Notes under the pieces: model-generated
Seen by the model: only the letters and a program-made list of their open reading frames with translations
Told to the model about the DNA's origin: nothing
The model's database searches: none
In this document: in pieces, positions 16,284 through 28,637 of the stretch
How positions within the stretch are numbered: position 1 is the first letter of the stretch
Layout of the letters: every line of letters begins with the position of its first letter
DNA from: Streptosporangium lutulentum
GTDB lineage: Bacteria > Actinomycetota > Actinomycetes > Streptosporangiales > Streptosporangiaceae
Length of the DNA: 64,000 bases
Direction of reading: 5' to 3'
Assembly (NCBI RefSeq): GCF_030811455.1
Contig: NZ_JAUSQU010000001.1
Coordinates: 8,060,001 to 8,124,000 of the forward strand
Made by a program: the position numbers and the translations under genes

Positions 16284-16740
16284 GAAAGGAGACGCTACCG
16301 ATCGGAGAAGGGGCGGGCATCGGATCCCCGTGATCTCGGGGCACATGAGTGACTACACATTTTTGTCACTCCACGCTGGTTTCGAACCACCCGCGGCGAT
16401 CATCGCCCCGGTCCGCCTACCGGCGGCCGACCCGGTCCGCCTCGTGATCGAGGGGATTCCCGGTGGTCGCCAGGCCTGAAACGGCTCGGCACCTGCCATT
16501 GTTTTCACCGAGCTTTTCTGGGGATACCCCGGTTTTCGATGCGAGGTGGTTGACACGCATGCCGCGACGCGGCTGAAACAGCCGGGCCCGTTACGCTGGT
16601 CACCTGGGCGAAGTGCCCCAGGTGGTCGAAGGGCGGGACACCGTGGCTCCTCTGCTCCCCGAAAGGAATGGCTGCCCGCTTTCCTCGGCCGAGGTGGGCG
16701 AAGGACATGCCTTGTCCGTTTCAAACGAAGGAATGCTATC
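16284..16740. other. Gene-free stretch between the MidA-like gene and the IS element
   Basis: I see no convincing gene here. Open frames on both strands lack ribosome-binding sites and family features. A TTGACA at about 16550 has no -10 at usable spacing. The last bases before about 16741 are the presumed left flank of the insertion element and, by the IscB model, would supply the omega RNA guide. Confidence 0.4.
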
Positions 16741-18045
16741 AGTCAGTGACCCCCTCCTGAGGGAGGGAGCTTGAGGCGCAGCGATGCGTTTCGAAGCCCC
16801 GCATTGACCAGCCCGAGTCGATCACCTGAGAAGGAGGTGCATTCGATTGACTACGTTTCACGTAAGTGAGCAGACCCACCGGCAGGTGCTTCCTCAGCCT
16901 GCCGCTCTGGAATCCGTGGGAGCAGACACCCTCGAGGGTGGGGACGAAACGGCTCACGGACTCCCGGCCTGGCCGGGCACTGGCGTGGAACATGGGCGAG
17001 GGGAGACTGCAGCAGAGGGCACCCGTCTGCTGCGGCGTCACCCCGAGGGCGCTTCGGCGTCCGAGGGAGCGGCTCGTGAGAGCCACCCGGTGGTGTTCGT
17101 CCTGGACAGGCACGGCCACCCGCTTGACCCGTGCCACCCCGCCCGTGCCCGCCACCTGCCGGCGGCCGGTCGGGCGACGGTGGTCCGGCACACCCCGTTC
17201 GTCATCCGGTTGCGCGACCGCGCCGCCGCCGACTCCACCGTGCAGGGTGTGCAGGTAGGTATCGACCCCGGTTCCAAGCACACCGGCATCGCCGTGTTCC
17301 GCATCGAGGGCGGCAGCCGTACCGGCCTGTACAGCATCCAGCTTGATCATCGGGGCGAGCGGATCCGCGACAAGCTCATCGCACGCGCCCGGTATCGCCG
17401 GCGGCGCCGGTCTCGGAACCTGCGCTACCGGGCACCCCGGTTCCTCAACCGGACCACGCCGAAGGGGTGGCTCGCGCCGTCTCTGCACCATCGGGTGGAC
17501 GGCACCACGTCATGGGTCGGCCGCCTGTCTCGGTGGGCGCCCGTCACGGCCGTGCACGTAGAGCGGGTCGCGTTCGACACCCACGCCCTGTCGGCCGGTA
17601 GGCCGCTCGCAGGAGTGGAATACCAGCAAGGCACCCTGTACGGGTATGAGGTCCGCGAGTATCTGCTGGCCAAGTGGGGTCGCGCGTGTGCGTACTGCGG
17701 CATCTCTGGCGTGCCGTTGAACATCGACCACATCCACCCGCGTAGCCGGGGCGGCTCCGATCGGATCAGCAACCTGACCGTGGCATGTGTGGCGTGCAAC
17801 CAGGCGAAGAACGCCACACCCGGGGTCAAAGCCGGAACACATACCGAGCGAGTCGCGGTTCGTTCCACCGGTAACCTCAACGTCCGCACCCGGCACGGTC
17901 TCATGCAGGGCATTCACTACCGCCATGTCCGGCTGCTTCAACGAGCGGACGGCTACGGCTACCTGACCCGTTCAGAAGCGCGGCGCTGCGCCGCGTTTCC
18001 TTCCGGCCCTGAAGGACCGGGTTTCCACGCTGGAGGTAGTAGATG
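16741..18045 (+). mobile_element. IS200/IS605-type element with iscB and no tnpA
   Basis: The element holds a structured non-coding leader, an IscB gene and a right end with stacked hairpins: an 8-bp palindrome CGCGGCGC/GCGCCGCG at 17979-17995 and a CCTTC/GAAGG hairpin about 18000-18017, followed by GGTTTCCACGCTGGAGG. The left end begins around a CCCTCC/GGAGGG hairpin near 16750. No Y1 transposase (TnpA) is present, so it is non-autonomous. It is inserted between the MidA-like gene and the DUF2520-panC operon. Exact ends are not resolved because IS605 elements make no target duplication. Confidence 0.6.
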
Positions 18046-18046
18046 A
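16847..18046 (+). CDS. iscB: IscB RNA-guided nuclease lacking the RuvC-III segment
   Basis: IscB is the transposon-encoded ancestor of Cas9, guided by omega RNA. In the 399-residue frame the conserved protein starts near residue 82 (VVFVLDRHGHPL): PLMP-type domain 83-125, RuvC-I GIDPGSKHTGIAV with D140, Arg-rich bridge helix 182-195, RuvC-II VHVERVAFD with E239, then an HNH domain with C281/C284, DH at 294-295, N309 and C314/C317. Straight after CNQAKN (322) it jumps to GVKAGTHTERVAVR and the C-terminal QGIHYRHVRLLQRADGYGY. Full-length IscB has well over 100 residues between these points, including the HALD RuvC-III motif. TTG 16847 has AAGGAGG 9 bases upstream, but residues 1-81 read through the omega RNA; GTG 17090 or 17093 is the likely core start. 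Confidence 0.85.
   Translation: MTTFHVSEQTHRQVLPQPAALESVGADTLEGGDETAHGLPAWPGTGVEHGRGETAAEGTRLLRRHPEGASASEGAARESHPVVFVLDRHGHPLDPCHPARARHLPAAGRATVVRHTPFVIRLRDRAAADSTVQGVQVGIDPGSKHTGIAVFRIEGGSRTGLYSIQLDHRGERIRDKLIARARYRRRRRSRNLRYRAPRFLNRTTPKGWLAPSLHHRVDGTTSWVGRLSRWAPVTAVHVERVAFDTHALSAGRPLAGVEYQQGTLYGYEVREYLLAKWGRACAYCGISGVPLNIDHIHPRSRGGSDRISNLTVACVACNQAKNATPGVKAGTHTERVAVRSTGNLNVRTRHGLMQGIHYRHVRLLQRADGYGYLTRSEARRCAAFPSGPEGPGFHAGGSR
16905..17092 (+). ncRNA. Probable omega RNA scaffold of the IscB element
   Basis: The bases before the conserved IscB core fold into stacked perfect stems: TCCGTGGG (16913-16920) with CTCACGGA (16953-16960), enclosing CACCCTCGAGGGTG (16927-16940); CCCGGCC/GGCCGGG (16963-16977); GCAGCAG/CTGCTGC (17009-17033); and GGCTC/GAGCC (17071-17084) ending just before the PVVFVLD codons. 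IscB omega RNAs lie at this position, with the guide at their 5' end. The 5' limit is uncertain and may reach the element's left end. Structure is seen; the function is inferred from family context. Confidence 0.6.
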
Positions 18047-18104
18047 AGCGATTCCCCTGGCGGGTAAACCCGGCAGTCCCCTCGCTAGACCTGATGGGCA
18101 TCTG

Positions 18105-18995
18105 ATGGACAGAGGCGAGCGCCCGGCACGGCTGGCCGTCGGCGTGATCGGAGCAGGAAGGGTCGGCTCGGCGCTCGGCGTCGCCCTCACAAGAGCGGGC
18201 CACCGGGTCGTCGCCGCGAGCGGGGTCTCCGACGCTTCCAGAGAACGGGCCGTCGAGCGGCTCGGGGTCGTTCCCAGCCGCCCCGAGGACGTGGCGGCCC
18301 GGTCGGACCTCCTCCTGCTGACGGTCCCCGACGACGCGCTACCCGATCTGGTCGCGGGTCTGGTCGGCACGGGCGCCGACCTGCGGGGCAAGCTGGTGGC
18401 CCACACCAGCGGCGCGTACGGCCTGGCGGTGCTGAACCCGGCGATCAAGGCAGGCGCGCTGCCCCTGGCGCTCCACCCGGTGATGACCTTCACCGGCAGG
18501 GACGACGACCTGCGCCGCCTCACCGGCATCTCCTACGGGGTCACCGCGCCCGATCCGCTCCGCCCGGTGGCCGAGGCCCTGGTCATCGAGATGGAGGGCG
18601 AGCCCGTATGGGTCGAGGACGAGAACCGGGCCCTCTACCACGCGGCACTCGCGGCGGCGGCGAACCACATGGTGACGCTCGTCGCGGAGTCCTCGGAACT
18701 GCTGCGGAAGGTCGGCGTGGACCAGCCGGGCCGGATGCTCGGACCGCTGCTCGGCGCGGCCCTGGAGAACGTGCTGCGGCTCGGCATCACCGGGCTGACG
18801 GGCCCGGTGGTGCGCGGCGACGCCGCGACCGTCCGCAAGCACGTGGACGCGTTGATCCTGGCCGCCCCCGAGGCCGCCGACGCCTATGTCGCCCTCGCTA
18901 GGCTCACGGCGGACCGGGCGCTGGCGGCCGGGCTGCTCAAGCCCGAGGCCGCCGAGCGCCTCCTGGACGCGCTGGGAGGAAACGTATGGACGTGA
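18105..18995 (+). CDS. Rossmann-fold DUF2520 protein (ProC/ketopantoate reductase-like)
   Basis: The 296-residue product has an N-terminal NAD(P)-binding site VGVIGAGRVGSALG, an HTSGAYGL segment, HPVMTFTG, and a helical C-terminal domain typical of DUF2520. Such genes commonly precede panC in actinobacteria, and this one overlaps panC by 10 bases. The fold resembles ketopantoate reductase (PanE) and pyrroline-carboxylate reductase, so a role in supplying pantoate is attractive but unproven. ATG 18105 has no clear Shine-Dalgarno. The IS element lies only about 60 bases upstream and may have altered its promoter. Confidence 0.8.
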   Translation: MDRGERPARLAVGVIGAGRVGSALGVALTRAGHRVVAASGVSDASRERAVERLGVVPSRPEDVAARSDLLLLTVPDDALPDLVAGLVGTGADLRGKLVAHTSGAYGLAVLNPAIKAGALPLALHPVMTFTGRDDDLRRLTGISYGVTAPDPLRPVAEALVIEMEGEPVWVEDENRALYHAALAAAANHMVTLVAESSELLRKVGVDQPGRMLGPLLGAALENVLRLGITGLTGPVVRGDAATVRKHVDALILAAPEAADAYVALARLTADRALAAGLLKPEAAERLLDALGGNVWT

Positions 18996-19843
18996 TCGTG
19001 GCGGGCGACCGCACCGAGCTGGTGAAGGCGCGCGAGGCCCTGGGGGTCGGCGGGCAGGCCTTGTCGGGGAAGGTCGATCTGGCGCTGGTGCCGACCATGG
19101 GCGCGCTGCACGAGGGGCACCGCTCGCTCATACGGCTGGCCCGTGAGAAAGCCGACCACGTCGCCGTGAGCATCTTCGTGAACCCGCTCCAGTTCGGCCC
19201 GAACGAGGATTTATCCCGCTATCCCCGGACGTTCGACACCGATCTGGAGATCTGCGCGGCCGAGGGCGTGAGCCTGGTCTTCTCCCCCTCGGCCGAGACC
19301 ATGTATCTGCCGGACAGGCAGGTGGGCGTCTCCGCGGGAAGGATGGGCACGATCGTCGAGGGGGCATCCAGGCCGGGGCACCTCGACGGCGTGCTGACCG
19401 TGGTGCTCAAGCTGTTCAACCTGGTCCAGCCGGATGTGGCGGTGTTCGGGCAGAAGGACGCCCAGCAACTCGCGATGATCCGCCGGATGGCGGCCGACCT
19501 CGACCTGCCGATCTCCATCGTCGGCGCGCCCACGGTCCGGGAGGCGGACGGCCTGGCGCTGTCCAGCCGCAACCGCTACCTGTCCCCGCAGGACCGGCGT
19601 GCGGCACTGGCCCTGTCCCGGGCGTTGTTCGAGGGGGCCGGGCAGCGGACGCCGGGAGAGATCCGCCGGGTCGCGCGCGCCGTACTGGAGGGTGAGCCGT
19701 CGCTGGACGTCGACTACCTGGTGCTGGTGGACCCGGCGACCTTCGCCGAGGTCGGCGAGGACCATGTGGGTGAGGCGATCCTCGCGGTCGCCGCGAAGGT
19801 GGGCTCCACCAGATTGATCGACAATGTGACGGTCGTCGTGTGA
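18986..19843 (+). CDS. panC: Pantoate-beta-alanine ligase PanC
   Basis: PanC joins pantoate and beta-alanine with ATP to form pantothenate. The 285-residue product has the HIGH-type motif PTMGALHEGHRSLIR, SIFVNPLQFGPNEDLSRYPR, the pantoate-binding VLKLFNLVQPDVAVFGQKDAQQ stretch and the KMSKS-like SSRNRYLSP. ATG 18986 has GGAGG shortly upstream inside the end of the DUF2520 gene, so the two are coupled. It belongs to the cofactor cluster with coaX downstream. All expected active-site motifs are present. Confidence 0.96.
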   Translation: MDVIVAGDRTELVKAREALGVGGQALSGKVDLALVPTMGALHEGHRSLIRLAREKADHVAVSIFVNPLQFGPNEDLSRYPRTFDTDLEICAAEGVSLVFSPSAETMYLPDRQVGVSAGRMGTIVEGASRPGHLDGVLTVVLKLFNLVQPDVAVFGQKDAQQLAMIRRMAADLDLPISIVGAPTVREADGLALSSRNRYLSPQDRRAALALSRALFEGAGQRTPGEIRRVARAVLEGEPSLDVDYLVLVDPATFAEVGEDHVGEAILAVAAKVGSTRLIDNVTVVV

Positions 19844-20022
19844 CGACGGCCGGCGAGATCGCTCTCGCCGGCCGCGACGACGAGCTCCGCCGTCGGTGAA
19901 CGGCCCGCGCCGGGACGGGGCGTGCGGGCGGTGAGGGGAGACGCGGGGTCGCCGGCGGCGCCCCGGGCCCCGGCATCGCGAGCTTCCCCGCGGGCCCGCC
20001 GGGCCCCGGCATCGAGAATCCC

Positions 20023-20118
20023 CTCGCAGGCTCGCAGGCTCGCAGGCTCGCAGGCTCGCAGGCTCGCAGGCTCGCAGGCTCGCAGGCTCGCAGGCTCGCA
20101 GGCTCGCAGGCTCGCAGG
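20023..20118. repeat. Twelve perfect tandem copies of an 8-bp unit
   Basis: CTCGCAGG is repeated twelve times without error between panC and nadB-nadC. The remaining 410-base gap (19844-20253) is GC-rich with further short CGGGCC-type repeats and contains no gene I can support. Such a perfect 8-mer array is expected to be unstable by slippage. It lies about 135 bases before the nadB start codon. Confidence 0.95.
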
Positions 20119-20253
20119 CGTGCCGGGCTCCGGCGCGGAGAGCTCCCCCGCGAGACCTCCGGCGGCACCCCGGGGAAGAACCGCGGCGCGGCGCCCGTTA
20201 TCGTCACATTGACGAAATCAAAAGCCTCTCACACCCCTCACAAGGAGGCGGTC

Positions 20254-22841
<2,588 letters not shown>

Positions 22842-22842
<1 letters not shown>

Positions 22843-23624
22843 TGCTGCTTGCCATTGACGTCGGCAACACCCATACCGTTCTCGGCCTCTTCGAGGGTGA
22901 GGACGTGATCGAGCACTGGCGGATCGCCACGGACGCCCGGCGCACGGCCGACGAGATCGCCGTCGTGCTCCAGGGGCTGCTGGGACAGTCGCCGCTGCTC
23001 AAGGGGTCCGACGTCGACGGCATCGCGCTCTGTTCCACCGTGCCGTCGGTGCTCAACGAGATGCGCGAGATGTGCCGCCGCTACTACGGCGACGTGACCG
23101 CGGTGATCGTCGAGCCCGGCGTCCGCACCGGCGTGCCGGTCAGGATGGACAACCCCAAGGAGGTCGGCAGCGACCGGATCGTCAACGCGCTGGCCGCCAT
23201 CCAGCTGTACGGCGGGCCGTGCGTCATCGTCGACTTCGGGACCGCGACCTCCTTCGACGCGGTCTCGGCCAAGGGGGAGTACGTCGGCGCGGTGACCGCC
23301 CCCGGCATCGAGATCTCGGTGGACGCGCTGGCCACGGCGGGGGCGCAGCTGCACAAGGTGGAGCTGATCCGCCCCCGCTCTGTGATCGGCAAGAACACGG
23401 TCGAGGCGCTCCAGTCGGGCATCATCTACGGGTTCGCCGGTCAGGTGGACGGGATCGTCGAGCGGATGGTGACCGAGCTGGCCGACGACCCCGACGACGT
23501 CACCGTGGTGGCCACCGGCAGCGCGGCCCCCCTGGTGGTCAGCGAGGCGCGCTCCATCGACATGCACGAGCCGTGGCTCACGCTCATCGGCCTCCGGCTG
23601 ATCTACCACCGCAACACGGCCTGA
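22842..23624 (+). CDS. coaX: Type III pantothenate kinase CoaX
   Basis: CoaX phosphorylates pantothenate, the first committed step of CoA synthesis. The 260-residue ASKHA-fold protein shows LLAIDVGNTHTVLGLF (phosphate-1 loop), DNPKEVGSDRIVNALA and VIVDFGTATSFDAV (phosphate-2 loop), all typical of type III enzymes. The ATG shares a base with the nadB-nadC stop (TGATG), with a GGGGGAA ribosome-binding site. Together with panC it completes the pantothenate-to-phosphopantothenate steps in this cluster. Confidence 0.95.
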
Positions 23625-23827
23625 GAAGACCTCTGAGAAAAGGCCGATCCGCCGCCGCGGCGGGGAGGCCGCACCGCGGAGCGGAAGGGGGTTCCGCCCG
23701 GCATTCGCCCCCGGCGGTCCCTGACGTGGAGCGACGGCTTCCGCGGTGACGGCACTCGCCGCGAAGTGGCGGTTTCCCACGGAGTGGTGGCCTCCTGAGG
23801 TTCGCCGCATCGGTACCCTTTGGAACT

Positions 23828-25313
23828 GTGACCGATGAAGTGACGAACCCCGCCGAGGATCTGCCCGAGCAGATGCGCGTGCGCCGGGAGAAGCTCGACC
23901 GCCTCCGCTCAGAAGGTGTCGACCCCTACCCGGTGAATTTCCCGCGCACCGCGACCAACGCCGAGATCCGCGAGAAATATGCCGATCTCGCCGCTGACAC
24001 CGCGACCGGCGACAAAGTGGGCGTTACCGGGCGCGTAATGCTGTCCAGGACCGGGGGCAAGCTCTGCTTCGCCACGATCCGCGACGGCTCAGGCGACCTC
24101 CAGGTCATGATCTCCCTGGACAAGGTGGGCGAGGAGTCCCTGGCCGCCTGGAAGCGCGACGTCGACCTCGGCGACCACGTGGGCATCGAGGGCGAGGTCA
24201 TCACCTCCCGCCGAGGCGAGCTGTCCATCCTCGCCGACCGTTGGATGATCACCTCCAAGTGCCTGCGGCCCCTGCCGGAGAAGCACGCCGGGCTCACCGA
24301 CCCCGAGGCGCGGGTCCGCCAGCGCTACGTCGACCTCATCGTCAACGACGAGGCCCGGAAGATGGCCTACACCCGTAGCGCCGTCGTGCGGGCGATGCGC
24401 GACTTCTGGCACGGCGAGGGCTACCTCGAGGTCGAGACGCCGATGCTCCAGCCGATCCACGGCGGTGCCGCCGCCCGGCCGTTCAAGACCCACATCAACG
24501 CCTACGACATGGAGCTCTACCTTCGCATCGCGATCGAGCTCTACCTCAAGCGGCTCGTGGTGGGCGGCATCGAGAAGGTCTTCGAGATCAACCGCAACTT
24601 CCGCAACGAGGGCGCGGACTCCACCCACAACCCCGAGTTCACGATGATCGAGGCCTACGGGACGTACCTCGACTACAACGACATGGCGGACCTGACCCAG
24701 CGGATGATCCAGAGCGCGGTCGTGGCCGCGCTCGGCCACTCCGTGGTGACCTACGAGGGTCAGGAGGTCGACCTGGGCCTGGCGGAGTGGCCGAGGATCA
24801 CCCTCTACGGGGCGGTCTCGGACGCGCTGGGCGAAGAGGTCACGACCGAGACGCCACTGGAGCGGGTCCGGCAGTACGCGGACAAGCACGAGATCCACTG
24901 GGACGCCAAGTGGGGGCAGGGCAAGCTCGTCCAGGAGATCTTCGAGGCGCTCGTCGAGCACACGCTCGTCCAGCCCACGTTCGTCATGGACTACCCGCTG
25001 GAGACCTCTCCGCTGGCCCGCCAGCACCGTGACAACCCGCTCCTCACCGAGAAGTGGGACCTGATCGGGTTCGGCACCGAGCTCGGCACCGCTTTCTCCG
25101 AGCTGGTCGACCCGGTCGAGCAGCGCCGCCGCCTCACCGAGCAGTCCATGCTCGCCGCGGGCGGCGACCCCGAGGCCATGCAGCTTGACGAGGACTTCCT
25201 CACCGCCCTGGAATATGCGATGCCGCCCACCGGCGGCATGGGGCTCGGCGTGGACCGCCTCGTCATGGCCTTCACCGGCAAGAACATCCGGGAGACCATC
25301 CTGTTCCCGCTGG

Positions 25314-25330
<17 letters not shown>
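23828..25330 (+). CDS. lysS: Lysyl-tRNA synthetase, class II
   Basis: This cytoplasmic enzyme charges tRNA-Lys. The 500-residue product has an N-terminal OB-fold anticodon domain (VGVTGRVMLSRTGGKLCFATIRD), class II motif 1 (YLEVETPMLQPIHGGAAARPF), motif 2 (FEINRNFRNEGADSTHNPEFTMIEAY) and motif 3 (GMGLGVDRLVM). GTG 23828 lacks a Shine-Dalgarno but has TACCCT (23814-23819) 8 bases upstream, suggesting a leaderless message. Its 3' end overlaps the convergent P450 gene by 17 bases (25314-25330). Normal length and motifs. Confidence 0.96.
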
Positions 25331-26489
<1,159 letters not shown>

Positions 26490-26769
26490 GAACTGTCTCC
26501 GGATCGTATGGCGTGCGACGCGCGGTGGCCGGGCGGGCGACAGCCGGACGGGGGGTCCATCGGCGGGCGGCCGGTCGGCCGAACAATTTCGGCCGAGTTA
26601 GTGCATAGTTCAGAAACTCTATTTTGGACATGCTCTATATGGGACGACGCTCGGTATGTGGGACGGGCGCGCCGATCGGCCACGTGCCGAATTCCGCGGG
26701 GGAGGCCTCTTCTTTCCCGGGGAGAGCCTCTCCCATTTTCCCATCGCAGGGTGATTCTCTTGGCGTTGT
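26490..26769. other. Region between the P450 and the TetR remnant
   Basis: An AT-rich patch at about 26598-26650 interrupts the otherwise GC-rich sequence and may hold the P450 promoter, but I cannot assign clear -35/-10 boxes. A minus-strand frame continues from the TetR remnant through this stretch without any recognisable domain. No functional gene is supported. Confidence 0.35.
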
Positions 26770-27010
26770 CAAGGCGCTGGGCCGCATCCTCGCCGAAGCG
26801 TGTCAGGGCGAAGAGCGTCAGAAAATGATCGTTTTTTCCGAGGAAAAGCGGGGGGACGGCGCCGGCCGGATGGCCGACTCCGGAGGCGATCCCGTCGATC
26901 CCAACCCCAGCGAAACCTTGTTCTGCAAGGACTTCGATTACCGCAGTCAGCCGCTGCTTGTGGGGGCCTGCCTTGACTTGGCTGTGACTTAACCACAAAG
27001 GCGCCGACAT
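26770..27010 (-). pseudogene. Remnant of a TetR-family regulator (N-terminal HTH only)
   Basis: The minus-strand frame from ATG 27010 encodes QRLTAVIEVLAEQGFAGVG, then IDGIASGVGHPAGAVPPLF and LGKNDHFLTLFALTRFGE, which aligns by eye with the TetR DNA-binding domain (helix 1, HTH, recognition helix and the F.sKe.Lf segment). After about residue 80 the frame loses any similarity to TetR C-terminal domains and turns into Arg-rich composition, so the ligand domain is lost. Prolines in the recognition region (GHPAGAVPPLF) suggest decay of the DNA-binding helix too. It lies upstream of the P450 in the same direction. Confidence 0.5.
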
Positions 27011-27016
27011 ATCATG

Positions 27017-27038
27017 AGTACTTCACGTAACGAGTACT
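27017..27038. promoter_or_regulatory. 22-bp near-palindrome, candidate TetR operator
   Basis: Two AGTACT half-sites flank a 10-base centre containing a near-palindromic TCACGTAA. It lies just upstream of the TetR remnant's start and about 155 bases before the small HTH gene, a typical autoregulatory operator position. Confidence 0.4.
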
Positions 27039-27074
27039 ATGTCAATAGCGGTCAAGCTCTATAGAGAGCGGAAC

Positions 27075-27104
27075 TTGACGACCTTTGAACAAGGCGTTTA
27101 CCGT
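27075..27104 (+). promoter_or_regulatory. Promoter of the small HTH gene at 27173
   Basis: TTGACG (27075-27080) and TACCGT (27099-27104) are separated by 18 bases, about 70 bases before the start codon. Confidence 0.5.
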
Positions 27105-27172
27105 TCCTGGCGGGCGGTATTGATTTCTGGCGTGTCCACGCCTGGTTACCTATGAGGGGGGAGTGATTCTAG

Positions 27173-27421
27173 ATGGCTTATCCGGAAGTGGACTCACGCC
27201 ATGGCGACAGCCCCCTGGGCATGGGCGATATCGGTCTCAGCGACGAGGATCTCGTGCTGTTGGCGGAGCTCGCCAAAGGTGTCACCGTCGACAGGGTGGG
27301 ACGCCGCCTCGACATCAGCGGCCGGACGGTCCGGCGCAGGCTCCGCGGGATCTGCGACCGCATCGGCGTGGCCACGGCGATCGAAGCGGTGGCCTGGGCC
27401 GCCCGCCGCCAGTTGATCTAG
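27173..27421 (+). CDS. Small LuxR/GerE-type HTH DNA-binding protein
   Basis: The 82-residue product is almost entirely a C-terminal-type helix-turn-helix: LSDEDLVLLAELAKGVTVDRVGRRLDISGRTVRRRLRGICDRIGV resembles the LuxR/GerE effector domain. There is no receiver or sensor domain. ATG 27173 has a G-rich ribosome-binding site (GGGGGGAG) about 10 bases upstream and a plausible promoter. Stand-alone HTH proteins of this size often act as developmental or secondary-metabolism regulators in actinomycetes. The target is unknown. The following 147 bases before the NlpC gene hold nothing I can assign. Confidence 0.75.
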   Translation: MAYPEVDSRHGDSPLGMGDIGLSDEDLVLLAELAKGVTVDRVGRRLDISGRTVRRRLRGICDRIGVATAIEAVAWAARRQLI

Positions 27422-27568
27422 ACCGTTCCGATCGCCTCAGCGTGGCCGTATCCCGCTCCGACCGGGGCTGACGCTTCTTGACCGTCCCGGCGGCCTCAAG
27501 CCTCTCCGGGTCCGCTCAGCCCCGTCCCGGGCCCTTGGGGCGTCGATCCGCCCGTGGCCCGGTCCGCT

Positions 27569-28621
27569 TCAGTCGGCGATCCGTACGCCGCCCGCGAAGG
27601 GCCGGTTCTCGATCGTGGAGACGTGGATGACGTCACCGGTCTGGGGCGCGTGGACCATCATGCCCGCGCCGATGTAGATCCCGACGTGGTGCAGGTCGTT
27701 GTAGAAGAAGACCAGGTCGCCCGGTCGCAGCTCGTCTTTGGAGATGTGGGTGCCCGCGGTCCACTGGTTGCCGGTGTAGTGGGGCAGGCTGATGCCGACC
27801 TTCTGGTAGGCCCACATGACCAGCCCGGAGCAGTCGAAGGAGTTGGGGCCCTCGGCTCCCCACACGTAGGGCTTGAGCTGCTGGCTGAGCGCCCAGCGGG
27901 CGGCCTCGGCGGCCTTGCCGCTGCCCACGATCGGCACGCTGATCTTCACCCGGTTGCCCCGGGTGGTGGCGGCCCGCTCGCGCACCTCGCTGAACAGGTC
28001 GCTCTCGACCCGCTTGACCAGGCGCTCGATCTTGGTCCGCTTGCCGGTGATGTCAGCGAGCAGGTCCTTGACCTCGGCGGTTCTGGCCTTGGCGCCGGCC
28101 TGCGCCCGCTCGGCGGCCTCGATCGCCCGGCCGACCTGGGCGACCTCCTCGCTCTGCTGCTGCTGGAGGGCGTAGTTGGTGGTGGCCTGGTCGAGGAAGG
28201 TGTCGGGGTCGGTCGACTGGGTGAAGGCGAGCGCGGACCCCATCCCGCCCGTCATGTAGTCGCTCTGCGCGAGGAGGCTGGCCTTGCTCCGCCTGGCCTC
28301 CAGCTCTGACTCGCTGACGGCGAGGGTCTTCTTCGCGCTCTCGGCGGCGCGCTCCGCCTGCTTGAGCTTGACCCGCTCGCCGTTGTACTGCTCGCTGAGC
28401 GTGCCGATCTCGTTGTGCAGCTTCTCGACCTGTTTGGCCTGCTCCTGGAGGCTGGGTTTCGGATCGGCGGTGGCCGCGAGCAGAGGAGTGCCGAGGGTCA
28501 GGCAGGCGAACGCCAGCCCGGTGATCGTCATACGGCGGGTGAGTCCGCGGGGGACGTTTCCCCGGCGGCGGACGTCGCCGCCCGTGTGCTTTCCTCCACG
28601 CTCGCGCGTGCGCTTCACCAA
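27569..28621 (-). CDS. Secreted NlpC/P60 peptidoglycan endopeptidase with coiled coil (RipA-like)
   Basis: The 350-residue product has a basic N-terminus and signal peptide (about residues 28-52), a long coiled-coil region (about 55-215) and a C-terminal NlpC/P60 domain. The catalytic triad is visible: C264 in FDCSGLVMWAY, H312 in HHVGIYIG and a third polar residue at H324 in VHAPQTGD. Such enzymes cleave the D-Glu-DAP stem-peptide bond during cell separation or germination. GTG 28621 has GGAGAGGAG upstream. The leader carries a c-di-AMP riboswitch, so the gene is expected to respond to DisA activity. Confidence 0.92.
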   Translation of the reverse strand: MVKRTRERGGKHTGGDVRRRGNVPRGLTRRMTITGLAFACLTLGTPLLAATADPKPSLQEQAKQVEKLHNEIGTLSEQYNGERVKLKQAERAAESAKKTLAVSESELEARRSKASLLAQSDYMTGGMGSALAFTQSTDPDTFLDQATTNYALQQQQSEEVAQVGRAIEAAERAQAGAKARTAEVKDLLADITGKRTKIERLVKRVESDLFSEVRERAATTRGNRVKISVPIVGSGKAAEAARWALSQQLKPYVWGAEGPNSFDCSGLVMWAYQKVGISLPHYTGNQWTAGTHISKDELRPGDLVFFYNDLHHVGIYIGAGMMVHAPQTGDVIHVSTIENRPFAGGVRIAD

Positions 28622-28637
28622 CAGGCTCCTCTCCTCG

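Noticed and set aside
16847..17089. True N-terminal domain of IscB encoded before the PLMP domain
   Set aside because: These residues coincide with perfect RNA stems and do not look like a folded domain; interpreted as read-through of the omega RNA, though translation cannot be excluded.
20023..20118. CRISPR array
   Set aside because: The repeats are contiguous 8-mers with no spacers and no cas genes nearby.
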